64,000 nucleotides of DNA from Isoetes taiwanensis (lineage: Eukaryota > Streptophyta > Lycopodiopsida > Isoetales > Isoetaceae), in the NCBI GenBank assembly GCA_021234155.1, contig JAJEKV010000034.1, positions 9,189,614-9,253,613 on the forward strand. The letters run 5' to 3'. Below are positions 32,382 through 43,200 of this stretch, in pieces. Position numbers and translations under genes: made by a program. The notes under the pieces are model-generated. The model ran no database searches. It was not told the origin of the DNA and saw only the letters and a program-made list of their open reading frames with translations. The stretch's first letter is position 1, and every line of letters starts with the position of its first letter.

Positions 32382-32744
32382 TTAGCGTAGTTTCTTCAAG
32401 AACCTTCTAATTCGGTCTTGATCAGGTTTCGGAAACATCTTAAGAAAAGCTTGCATGCTTAGTGAAGGCAAACCAGTCACAGAACATGGTTTCACGTCAG
32501 GACCAGCTCCAGCCATGAAGCTATGAAGGATGCCGCCATATGCATCAGTAAACCTGTTACACTCTGTCATAATGTCTACGCTCAGGCAAAAATTATTATA
32601 TACAGTGGTTGCATCCACTGGCTCCTCTAGCTCCTCCTCGAACTCTTCAGGATGCTTCTGACGAAAATCCCGTTCTTTCTCCACTATTTTGTCATACCAT
32701 GCGCTAAACAGCTCCCATGCCTTATCTGACCCGCTATTTGCCAT
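32382..32744 (-). CDS. Small unknown protein next to array 5
   Basis: Open frame of 120 residues from a true ATG at 32742-32744 (MANSGSDKAWELFSAWYDK) to the stop at 32382. Mid-part EEFEEELEEPVDATTVYNNF and DIMTECNRFTDAYGG; end MFPKPDQDRIRRFLKKL with a basic C-terminus. No recognised domain. Its ATG lies about 80 bp from the edge of palindrome array 5, the same arrangement as the DUF8039-like gene and array 4. Confidence 0.45.
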   Translation of the reverse strand: MANSGSDKAWELFSAWYDKIVEKERDFRQKHPEEFEEELEEPVDATTVYNNFCLSVDIMTECNRFTDAYGGILHSFMAGAGPDVKPCSVTGLPSLSMQAFLKMFPKPDQDRIRRFLKKLR

Positions 32745-32821
32745 TCTCGTGGAGCAGCGCCTCGATTTATGACAGTTAGAATGTGAGCGCCTTTGTAGCG
32801 GCTTGATTTGCAAGAGAGACT

Positions 32822-33255
32822 AACAACGTGGCAACGATGCGAAAATAACACTTCCTTAATTTATGCTATGCACAAATTCGCACCGTGACTACAATGCGAA
32901 AACAAGACTTCGATAATTTATTGTATTTACAATAATTGTACCGTAGCCACGGTGCAAAATTGTATTTTGCACCGTGGCTACGGTGCCAAAATACCCCTTC
33001 CATTTTTTATTCTATGCACATTTTCGCACCGTGGCTACGGTGCGAAAACAACCCTTCAATATCTTATTGTATGTATAATTTCGCACCGTGGCTACGGTGC
33101 AAAAATACCCCTTTCATTTTTTATGCTATGGACATTTTCGCACCGTGGCTACGGTGCGAAAATGGCCCTTCCATATTTTATGAGAGCCACAATTTCGCAC
33201 CGTAAGTACGGTGTGAAAACACATCCACAATCAGAGGTGTATATAATTTCGCAAC
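32822..33255. repeat. Palindrome array 5 (57-bp period)
   Basis: Eight or nine copies, including TCG positions 33024, 33081, 33138 and 33195 (exact 57-bp steps), with older degenerate copies at the left edge. The spacer is AT-rich (CCCTTYCATTTTTTATNCTATG) and specific to this array. Confidence 0.9.
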
Positions 33256-33345
33256 ATGGATACTTTAAGTCTTATATCCCAATGAAAGCAAATGTTTGCA
33301 ATTAATATACAATAGATCTCCAATTAACAATCACTTATATTTATA

Positions 33346-33777
33346 TTAGATAGATTCATATACAGATATGACTTTGGGTGGCATGCACCGCTTTCCCACC
33401 TTCTGGCCATCTATCATGAAATGGAAGAAATTTAAGTCTGTCTCAAACTCTAATTGCCGCCGAACATCGAATAGAGACCACTCGCTCTCCGCTCTCAGAC
33501 TTTTGAACAGCTGATTATCCTTATGAATGTTCAAGTCTATGACAACGGAATGAGTGTCATCATTGTCATCTTGTTCGACAGGAATCCAGACGTACTTTCT
33601 TCCTTCACGGACATTTCGCCATCTCCTACACTTAAATGTGACATACAGAGTTTGCTTCCGAATGCAATATCTGAACCGAACCGTGTCTCGACTTATCCTG
33701 CATTCAGTACATTCAGCTCTATCGTGAAGTTGAGCACTCCAACCTTCAAGAAATACACTATCTAAAAAACTATCCAC
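33346..33777 (-). CDS. Unknown Cys-containing protein exon
   Basis: Open minus-strand frame of about 143 codons without an ATG at its start (GTG only), so probably an exon. It contains a Cys pair (ECTEC) with later cysteines in RYCIRKQTLYVTFKCRRWRN, and KYVWIPVEQDDNDDTHSVVI. The end is LFDVRRQLEFETDLNFFHFM and IDGQKVGKRCMPPK, which looks like a small beta-grasp type fold. No confident assignment. Confidence 0.4.
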   Translation of the reverse strand: MDSFLDSVFLEGWSAQLHDRAECTECRISRDTVRFRYCIRKQTLYVTFKCRRWRNVREGRKYVWIPVEQDDNDDTHSVVIDLNIHKDNQLFKSLRAESEWSLFDVRRQLEFETDLNFFHFMIDGQKVGKRCMPPKVISVYESI

Positions 33778-33779
33778 CG

Positions 33780-33992
33780 ACTGTTGAACTGTATCTTCAA
33801 GGTCTTCTTTACATTGTCGGCGCTCTTGAATATGGCAATGAACAGATCAATTCCTAAATTTATCTTCACATGCCCGCAGACTCCTCCCTTCTCCTTCAAT
33901 GCCGTGAACATTTCCTGCGACAACTTACTTCGTGCTAATAAGATAGAAGTGGCATCCAGAGGCCTGCAGTATAAATCGGACAGGCTGGGCAA
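33780..33992 (-). CDS. Unknown exon of minus-strand block
   Basis: Frame reading LSDLYCRPLDATSILLARSK, LSQEMFTALKEKGGVCGHVK and LGIDLFIAIFKSADNVKK. It overlaps the start of the next frame at 33762-33777 in a different phase, consistent with an exon border nearby. Not recognised. Confidence 0.35.
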
Positions 33993-34255
33993 TGGAAGCT
34001 CAGTTAGCTTGGATCTTCGTGGAGAGTATTCATACCTCCAGAACCATATACCCCTTTCTCTGAGCTATACTGGTGTGCTACCTTCGAACAACAAGCAGCC
34101 CATATCTTGGTGAAAGCAATGGAATACACTGCTTATCGAGTGTGAAGAGACAGTGTTCTCCGCATCAGATATACACAAACATGAGAGAATAGGAATGAAC
34201 TGGATAAGTAACAGAACTAATTTGAATATGGATTGCATAGAATTACATTACTCAC

Positions 34256-34526
34256 AATTTGCTTCTAACCGTGGGAAAGTTCGTCGCTTGCTTATTTTTT
34301 CTTTTGCCATATCTGTTGGAGTGTATACATGCCTTACTTGTACAAATATCTCTTTGCCTGATCGAAATCCGACCACCAAAGCCTTCCAAAATGCAGAAAC
34401 ATCATTTCTCCTGCATCTTGTGACTCGCCATTCACCTCGCATTGCAGGTTGAAGTGTAACAAAGCTCCCGGTCGACACCACGAAGCTTTCAAACTCATTT
34501 CCGACTGTGATAAAGCTTATAGCCAT
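34256..34526 (-). CDS. First exon of minus-strand block, BAH-like
   Basis: True ATG at 34524-34526 (MAISFITVGNEFESFVVSTG). The text SFVTLQPAMRGEWRVTRC, then ALVVGFRSGKEIFVQVRHVY and TPTDM, has the order of a BAH domain: a variable G-x2-V start, an interior strand, and a V-x-V-x-H/W-x-Y-x-P-x-D/E end. BAH domains read nucleosomes or mediate chromatin protein contacts. The exon would end at a GTGAGT donor (34250-34255). The assignment is tentative because only part of the domain is on this exon. Confidence 0.4.
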
Positions 34527-34916
34527 CTAGTCACAGAATTCAAATCAGAATGTGGAGTGGAATCGAAATACTAGGAAAGGCTACGCGATTTTACCTTGAT
34601 CAAAGTTTTTTAGTGGTCGAAACTCCCTTTAGCGCAGGTCGAAGCAGTTCCCGAGTGAACCGAAGCTCCCTTGGCGCGGGCAATCGATCTTCGCGCAAAC
34701 TCTGTTGTGGAAAACACCTGAGCGGGAATTGAGGGCGGGAGCTAACGGTTATAATTGCCACGTGTGTAATCTGACACCCGAAGCTAGAGGCACGGATATT
34801 ACCGAAGCTACGTGCAGTTGACACCTGGAAAGGCGAAACCAAGGCTCGGTAAAAAAGTTCTGTACAAGCTCGGCTCCCCATTGGCCGCGAGCTTTTTGAC
34901 GTGGCATCGAGTAAGG

Positions 34917-34937
34917 GCCCTTATTTGACCTCAAAAA
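34917..34937 (-). repeat. Right terminal inverted repeat
   Basis: Reverse complement of 21661-21681; two further A bases and a C follow (34938-34940), giving G-T7-GAGGTC when read inward. Confidence 0.6.
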
Positions 34938-34999
34938 AACTCTAATGCTAAAAATGGCAGTAGAGACATGCTCTAACTGCATAAAGGAAGTCATGGTAT

Positions 35000-37900
35000 C
35001 TGGTCAGACACAAATTCTTCGGACCTTATAAGAGGTGGGGGGAAGCTGAAGCACCCAATCTTCAAACTCAGAGCAAATGCATCAGACAAAGGATGATTAG
35101 TAAGAAAAAGTAATCAAGAACATGTAGCTTCCTGATACTCAATTATCGTGATTGGTGATATTAGTCATCAAAACATCATGGGCATTTATCTTCTAGGCTA
35201 TTTCGATGATCAAAGATATGGTACCCTGATTGACAAAGAAAGCACAACTATCATTACCATTCATTACACAAATGAGTTGAAGGAAACTCTTTCTCACAGA
35301 ATCAATCGTAGGGTGACTCTAATAGGTAAGCAATAATGCGCAAATAATAACAAATTTCCTAAATGGATGTCTACATGTCACTTGCAGCAAAATGACATTG
35401 TACAAATTCTGCAAATCATATATAATATTGCGTGTCTCATCACCTTAAATAACATGCACTTTAACTCCAAAATATGCACATGTTGGCAGCATGTCCCCTT
35501 GAATTCTTCAGGCCTGCAAAAAACACAAGGATGATGATCCCACATAGGAAGAAGAGTATAGATGTCAATATTCTAAGAAAATATGTGCATATGATGATGA
35601 ACTTCATGCAAAACTGAAAAATAGATATATGCCACTATAATGCACAACAATTTGACTTGAGTAAACAAATCTATAAAAACAAATTGAACAATGTGATTCT
35701 TCTAGCCTAGTGGCCTTGAAACCATTTTGCACATACACCTGCATTGTTAGTGCACATTATGGGGTCTATCCTATGACCTTAATGCAAATATACATAAGCC
35801 AAGCAGTAATCAATCGCAATAACTAGTAATTTCATAAAGGTTAAATGTTTCTACTGCATCAGCCCAAAGAAATGGCTAAATCCTTTATTGTAAGAGTTTT
35901 AACCTTTGCCTGGTAACTTGACATGCTTCATTGTTCGAAAACTGTGATTTAAGTCACTGGCCTGTGTGGAAGAAAATAACAGAGAAATAGCTCTTCCATG
36001 AATTGATGAGATAGCCTAACTAAATAGATAGCTCAATGTCTGTTGATTCACATATAAATGCAGGTTTTAATCTGTAATTGAGCTACCCAAATACAGAAGA
36101 AAACTCTTGGGTCAAAGCTCAGAGAATCAAAAGGAATGTATGTCATAAATGTCTCAAGACAAAAATGAGGTTTTGTCTAAACTCATTTTTCTTTGTCTTA
36201 GGCACAGCCTTGTTTATGCAATAATCATAACTAAAAGCATCTAAATTCACCTGTCATATCCATATCATTGGCAGATAACAGATCTAGCAAGTCACCTTGA
36301 CCATTTATTTCTCAACTGGAATCGCAAAAATTTTAACCTGACTAGCAATACTCCTTTAAATACCATATCCATCCCAGAAATAAATGCAAACCTTACCACC
36401 AACACGTGGTTCTCGCTAGAAGCATGCCACCATGATTGATTTAACGTTGAGTTATCCAAATACAAAAGAAAGCTCTCGCCTCAAAGCTCAGGCAATCAAA
36501 GGGGATGTATGCCATGAATGTCTCAACACAAATACTAAGACAGCTCATATGCATGCTCTTTCTCCAGATGCTTATTCTTCCAAAGACCCATAATAGTTTG
36601 CAAATAAGCACATCAGGATCATGCCATATTGCTTCCTAAGATATCCATGTAACACAATAAGTTCCTAAATTCCTAGACCCTTTTCAGCGGTTGAGGGCAA
36701 GAAGAAGAATTGCTTGCAGGCCACATGAGGACAGGCAATCGGTCTGCTACCCATCACTTTCATCATGGTCGAAACATCTGGATTTCCAATTCAAGGCATA
36801 ATTCGCAGCCATCCAACAGCAAGGATAAGCATGATTCGAACTTGGCATTCTTTATATTTCTAACACGTGTTGTGCATATTATTCTCATCTACATAAGCTG
36901 GTCTAAAGTAATTATTGAAGTAACTTATCCTCTGTACCCAACTCAAACAACCTTGTTTATGCAATAATCATAACTAAAAGCATTCAAATTCACCTGTCGT
37001 ATTGACCTTAACCATTTATCCCTCAACTAACTGGAATCCCAAAGATTTTAACCTGATTTACATACCATACGCATCCCAGAAATAAACGGAAACCTTACCA
37101 CTCCTCAGCAGCATCATCTCCTTCAATGCATCAGCCCTGCAATATGAGCATAAATGATGGACTTCATGTAAAACTAGAAAATAGAAGCATGCCACTATGA
37201 TTTGACATGCCCAAACAAATCTATGTAGGCAAATAGAGCAATCTACTTCTCATAGCATAATAATTTACCAGCTTTGTGCTGTCAAAGGGTTCAGTAAGAA
37301 AATGACCCAATAAGCACAAAAATATTTCCATTGTTATTTACCAGCTCTGTACGATCAACAATCCAAGCGTAAGAATTATCTCTGGAGAAATGTGCTTGGA
37401 ATCGCTGGTCTGTATGGAAGACTTACTTGGTAGCGGCACAAATGAGTTCAAGAAAACTCTATTTGGATAAATCGGGTTACAAATATGAGGTCAGAGAACT
37501 TAATGATAGAATTCATAAGCCATAAATACAAACTCGTGCTCACCTCTTGCAATTCATATCCAGAAGCACTGGATTTCTTTTGATCACCAGGTTGAACTCT
37601 GAACCTCTAATCGGATTAAAGACCTGCTATGCAGCATAAACCTAGCCTCTGAATCCCCAATCTGATTAACGGCCTCCTGTGCCGATGCACAAAACCTAAA
37701 GCAACAAATAGACTCTAAAGCTCGATGCCAAGAAAGCAATAACCGGTTCGTTAAGCATCTGCTTCATTGCTCGCCATTTGCTCTAGCAAAGCAAGGAAGC
37801 AACGACACGACCCGATCTTCCCCTATCGTCCGATACGCCACGTCACCAAAAACCTAGGGCCACAATCCTTCTAATTATCGACGATGTCCTCGTCCTTCTC

Positions 37901-38090
37901 CCACACAATTTCAACCGTCTAATATAGCCACGTGGCAACTTCAAGGGCTCGGATTGCCGCAAACATCAAATGGTAGTCACGTCATGCAGCCTCTATAATA
38001 ATATATACTACAAGAAATTTATCGCGGCGGAACGTTTCTCTTCTCCAATGCGTCTATACATGCTAGAACATGCAGAATTTGAACCTGCAT
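35000..38090. other. Non-coding region with internal direct duplications
   Basis: No convincing gene. Three pairs of diverged direct repeats occur. They are 35580-35690 with 37150-37240, 36090-36170 with 36456-36540, and 36205-36400 with 36950-37100 (shared CTTGTTTATGCAATAATCAT and CATCCCAGAAATAAA text). They imply segmental duplication of an older sequence. Confidence 0.5.
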
Positions 38091-38139
38091 TTTTTTGTCT
38101 TGTGTTCAGTGCCCGCACGATAGAAGAATATTGACCATA

Positions 38140-38405
38140 ACAATTCGTTACCCCCCCTCCCTCTTTTCTCATGTCATTTCATTTCTCTTCTCGCAACCTG
38201 CCTTTTTTTCCCTTCCATTTTCCTCGTGTCCTCACCCTTTCCCTATTCCCCTCTTCTTGGTGTCCTCTTTCCCTCCTTTTCTTTTTCTTTCCCCTTATAT
38301 TTTCCTATGGCTTTTTCCCTTCTTTTTCCCCTTTCCCTCTTTCCCTTTTTCCTGCGCCTTTTTGCCCTTCAATTTTCCACTTTCCTCCTCCCTTTTCCTT
38401 TTCCC
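38140..38405 (+). repeat. Pyrimidine-rich tract
   Basis: About 260 bp almost wholly C and T (CCCTTTTCCTTTTCCC-like). Open frames across it (F/P/S/L only) are compositional artefacts. Confidence 0.85.
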
Positions 38406-39261
38406 GGTCAAAGCATGATCAATCATGGTGGTGGGAAGTCGTGCTATAAATCTCGACCTTTGGATGCATTCAGATGATCTCAACCGTCTAAATTAGGGTT
38501 TGATTCATGGCATACTTACGCTAAAATTTTATAATATAAAATTTTACTTGCCATCATAATTCCTGGTAGTGCAAATGCAACATGGTATAATTCCATAGGA
38601 AATTGCCTACCTTCGGTGGGCAGTCCGTGGCATAGCTTAATATTGTACCTGTGAATGATAGGCCCATGGCAATATGAATACTATGCATTAGCTACACTCT
38701 CGTAATTCGTGTAGATTGTAACTTGTGTTGCCAATGGGATCTGAAAGCCCCGCCAAGTTTTTCGTCCACTCAACCTTGGCCCACTCATAATGTGTGCAGG
38801 TTGTATTTGTGTAGCCAATGGAATTTGAACCCCATTAAGGTTTAGAATTACCATATAAGATACTTACCTATATGTGCATATTTGTAGCTTTATTGACGTG
38901 AATATGGGATTGACATTGAACATTCAGCTCTATATCATTTTTATCTTTTAACCAAACGATACAGGTACGCATTGGAGAGCTTTACCATATCAATGTGGTC
39001 AAGTGTTTCAACTACTTATTTTCCATTATATTGCTACTTGCAAAACATGGGAGGGTTATTTTGATAGAGCACATATATTTTTAAGACTCAAAATATACCA
39101 CCTCTATTGTTTATTAGTGACATTAAGACCTAAGCAATAAAATTTAATAATCCCCTTAAAAAAAATATAGTGATAATGTCTACTGGTTTGCAAAGCTAGG
39201 GGTTTCCACATGACTCGGCATTTGTGGCGGCAAGAATAAACACAGATTTCTGGTAACCAAT

Positions 39262-40292
39262 TCAAGTCGGATAACCTGGATCAGTATCTTTATGGCTGCT
39301 TTGGGCAGCATATAGAAATCCAAAGGATCCAACTATAGCTCCAGCCTTGCTGGAAGCTGCAGAAATACCATGGCATGTTGATCTGAGTTCTGCCGGAATG
39401 ATGAAAGTGGTAGCATTGGGCCCAAAATTAGCGAAGAAGAAAGTGAAGGCATATAAGACTAGAAATGTTGTATGATGCCCGCCGCACCAACCTTGGCTGC
39501 ATTTAGTACCTCTGAGAGAGTAATATGGAATAGAAATTGCCAGCATGAAGGCAGTCATGAAGAAAAATCCGAGCAGCTGGATGGGTTTTCTTCCGATTCT
39601 GTCTACCAATGCAATTGTGAAAAAGTAACCTGGAACTGTGGCACAGAAGGCAATCAAAGCCTGAGCACTGGCTACTCTATACAGCTCCGTTAAAGCACTC
39701 ATGGCTATTACAGGTGGAAGCCAGCCTATAGCAGTCAGCACATCTTTCTGGAACAAATTTTGACTGTAAAATGCAATATCCAGAAAGAACCAAGTCGTTG
39801 CAGTGCCCATGAGCTGAATTCCATGTTTCCTTGCAAATTCCCAGCTAAATAACTCATATTGTTATTTTTCAGCCTCTTTGTCAGGGTTTTAAATTTGCGG
39901 AGAACTACGGTCATGACCACAGCCATGTCTGCGGTGGCTTTACGTATGTTGCCTTCAACCGGGCGATTAATGTCATCCGGTTCAAGGCATCCTCATTAAG
40001 CCCCAACCATGAAAATAATTCTCCACGCAAAAGTCGACTGTGGAGCGATTAGACGAACCGGATTTTCGGCAAAAGTTGGTCTTGGAAATTCGTTCTTAAA
40101 AGCCGTAGAAACAATAATCGAGATGGTTGCAGCGACTAGAATTCCAATTCCTTGCATGGCAAACATAGCAGCGACAAAAGAGCCCCTGGTTTTGGTGTTA
40201 GAATATTCTGACATAATAATAGCAGAAAGGGGATAATCTCCCCTGATTCCAAAGCCAAGCCAGAATCTGAAGAAACAGAGGGTAGTCATCAC
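39262..40292 (-). pseudogene. PHT1 phosphate transporter pseudogene
   Basis: Minus-strand text of a plant PHT1 high-affinity H+/phosphate symporter (major facilitator family). First comes [20 protein letters not shown] with the adjacent [14 protein letters not shown] (39996-40292). Next is NRPVEGNIRKATADMA near 39930, and [20 protein letters not shown], then [13 protein letters not shown] (39740-39870). Last are [38 protein letters not shown] and [11 protein letters not shown] (39262-39810). The first ~110 residues, the loop after MVGA, and everything after GYP are missing. A frameshift at ~39850 and stops near 39990 break the frame. The signature GGDYPLS is changed to RGDYPLS. Not functional. 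Confidence 0.85.
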
Positions 40293-40634
40293 GGATCAAC
40301 CTGGTTCAAAGCATCTGGGAAGCCTTGGATTTTGGTGCTGACGGGAAGCAAAAAACAGACAGAAATGGAGCTTTCTGAGTGCTTGTGAACTTCAGCTCCA
40401 TCTGCCATAGCCGAGCTTCACAAGCCAAGGAGCCGTAACAGTTGCAGAGGCGATAAGCATTACCTGTAACAGTTGAGAATGGGCCATTGAAGCAGAAGCC
40501 ATAGAGCTAGGAGGCGCCGGAAGACGGATTTACCATAGCCAGAGCAGAGCAAGAGCAAGAAAGATTGCCACGGATTGCTTGCAGAGCGAGAAAGGACGTC
40601 ACATTTTTTTTACTTTTCATTTATGCCTTTTTAA

Positions 40635-40686
40635 AGACACGTGTCTCTCTCAGGTTTTTAAAGACACGTGTCTCTCTCAGGTTTTT
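40635..40686 (+). repeat. Tandem 26-bp duplication with G-box
   Basis: Two perfect copies of a unit containing AAAGACACGTGTCTCTCTCAG, each with the palindrome GACACGTGTC (CACGTG G-box core). Confidence 0.85.
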
Positions 40687-41689
40687 TCCTGGGGAAAAAA
40701 TATTAGCATCAAACAGAAAATGTAACTGCCTTATATATGTTGAGATAAGGTAGATATTTCAAGCTTCCAGTTGTATGATAATGTTAGCAATTAATATAAT
40801 TCGTTGTTAACTTATAAGTTGAACTTCAACTTGATTTCTTTTGTGGCCAACAAGAATTAACATATAAATGACATCATGATGTATAGCTTTGAATAACAAT
40901 CATGGTGACTAATACATGCAGCCAGGAATTCCGGCTCAGGCTTCCAGGGTCAGGGCAGAATGCGTAACCAGATGCAGCAACTAATACATAGAAGGGCATA
41001 AAACGTTAGCATCGTTTCGACATCTGAAAGCAACGTAACCAATTCAATTGTCTTGTCCTCATCCTTCAAATCAGCGCATGTTCCTGCAATAGATATGTAC
41101 TCCTCACACAATCTAAGTACCGATAATGCTGTTACGAACCAAAGGTTAGCTAGTAATCAAAAGATCAAACATCTAGTAAACCAACATTAAAACATTAAAG
41201 ATTCTCAAAACCAAGCCTTTAGCCCAAAGCTCTCCATCCAACCGGACTAGCGAAAGCAAGAAAGTCCATGCGCAATTTATGTCAAGCAAAAAGTGATTTA
41301 GAATAAACCATCCTTAGAGAATCCTCTCTAAAGAACAAATACAGAGTCTATGGAAGCAAGCAAGCGGGGTTGAAGGAGCAAAAGATGATGGAGATGGGTC
41401 CCCCCAATAAGCGCACCTCTTCCCCTTATATAAGGATCAAGGAGCCTTTTTGGGAAAAGGTAAAGTTACGTGGGCCAATTATAGAATCTCAACCTTTTCC
41501 AAGGTTCCATAATATTCCAATGGTTCAAGTCTTATGTTCAATTCCCATGCAACTATCTTGTTCTTGCTTTTCGAAGCACTCCCCCGAGCACCACCATATC
41601 AATTCCTCCCCTTCCCGGGATTGATCGTCCTCAATCAAGAAATTATATGGCAAATTAGCATAATTAAGTCCAATGGCCACAGCCTGCAC

Positions 41690-41800
41690 AATCAGAAATA
41701 GTCAAGTCCAGCCCCTTTAGGCTAAAAATTTCCAAGTCCAGCCTTTTAGGCTAAATTTTTTCAAATCCAGCCCTTTAGGCTAAAAATTTTCAAGTTAAGT
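41690..41800 (+). repeat. Three ~32-bp tandem repeats
   Basis: Units of TCAAGTCCAGCCCTTTAGGC followed by TAAAAATTT, with an internal AGCC-N6-GGCT dyad. Confidence 0.8.
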
Positions 41801-42709
41801 TAGCCAGTGAACCTTCGTAAGAATTTCCCTGGCTTGTATCGATGTTCTAGCCCTGTATGTTCTAATTTACACCTCCTTGTAACCCATGGGGTTCACCTCT
41901 ACCTGATCCAAGCAAGGATCATGTGGGAGATCTAGTCTTCGGTGTCTATGCAAGACACATTCGAGCTTCTAGCAGGTAATTGCTATTCGCTACCCGCCCT
42001 GGAATTGTACTATTGTACTATTCAACCCCATTATCTTGAGCTTTATCCTATTGCGCGTTGACATTTATTTCAAGTGCCAACTGCAACTCTACCTTAACAT
42101 GCAACAGATTGACTGTTCCAGGTGATCCATTAACCAGGACAATGGATTGAGCTCGACAATTGAGTTCCAAATTAACTCAATCAATTTTGGAGGGAAACCA
42201 ATTTTCTTGAGGACCAACTCTAAACAGTCCCACCTAATTGTATCAATGGCTTTGGAAAAATCAAGCCTCAAGGGAAAACATTTTTTATTAAAAGTTTGAG
42301 CTCAATGTAATCCTTCCATTGTAGCAATATGGTTGTCAAGAATGAATCTATTTGGCAAAAGGCAGATTGATGTAGGCTGATATTTTTCTGTAAGAAGCTC
42401 TTATTTCTATTTGCCAAGATTTTGCACAAATCTTGTAAGAGGTATTGGTCAAAGAGATTGGCCTCAAATCACTAAAAGAACTCTAAGTTATCAAACCACG
42501 ATTTTCTTAATTTGAAATTATTTTACATTTCGTTTTTTTGAAAATGGCATAAAAATGCGTCTTTCACACTTGATTTTGTGGTTCTTTGGAGTAAAAAATA
42601 GGATTTTACGGCTTCAATTTCCAAAGAAATCTGGTTTAAGATTGATCAAAACATTAAAATACGAACATAAAATACGCATTCAAAATAAATTTTATGTCGC
42701 AAATATATA

Positions 42710-43200
42710 GTAGAAAAGTGGCCTATTTACATGAACTTTAGTTGTAGAAAAGTTAAGATTCTAACCTTTTAGACCAATATATTAGGTCCAATTTGAGGTC
42801 GCGTTGCAAGGATAGAGGTCCTTCTTTGTCACATCTCGTGTTTAGCACGAGAATTGATGCAAAAATACAAATTTTAGCTGTGAAAAAATTAAGATTCTGA
42901 CCTTTCAGATCAATATACTATGTCCAATTGGAGGTGGCATGGCAAGGATAGCATACTCTTCTTTGACACATCTCGCGCTAAACGCGAGGGTTAATGCAAG
43001 AATTTAAATTTTAGTTGTACAAATTAGATGCCACATGGCAAGAATAGCAACCCATTCTCTGTCACATCTCGCGCGACGCACGAGGGTTAATGCAAAAATG
43101 CAAATTCATGTCGTACAAAACTAAGATTTTAACCTTTCATATCAATATGTTGAGACCAATTGGATTCTCTGCCACATCTCGTGCTTAGCGTGTCAAGGCA
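42710..43200 (+). repeat. ~130-160-bp degenerate tandem repeats
   Basis: Four units, each with TAAGATTCTAACCTTTNAGA, then CAATATATTAGGTCCAATT-type text, and CACATCTCGYGCTTAGCACG ending in GAGGGTTAATGCAAAAAT. They lie inside the TIR element. Confidence 0.75.

Larger units (their letters stand above)
21661..34937. mobile_element. Candidate large TIR element with chromatin-type cargo
   Basis: A perfect 21-bp inverted repeat (core GAGGTCAAATAAGGGC, preceded by a T run) lies at 21661-21681 and 34917-34937. A shared GCCACGT follows further in at both ends. The 13.3 kb between holds a decayed plus-strand gene (22919-25372), a minus-strand gene block (34526 down to 26162) and five palindrome arrays found nowhere else in the window. 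The motif's confinement to the bracketed interval supports a single unit. I find no target-site duplication and no recognisable transposase, so the boundaries and the class are inference. Confidence 0.5.

Noticed and set aside
32936-33305. Plus-strand repeat protein across array 5
   Set aside because: Same cause as above; no start context and no homology apart from the palindrome itself.
21661-34937. Integrated giant virus or endogenous pararetrovirus
   Set aside because: No polymerase, capsid or packaging gene is recognisable, coding density is low, and introns seem present. The histone-like frame alone is not enough.
38095-38477. Pro/Phe/Ser-rich open frames
   Set aside because: Pure pyrimidine tract; composition alone keeps the frames open.
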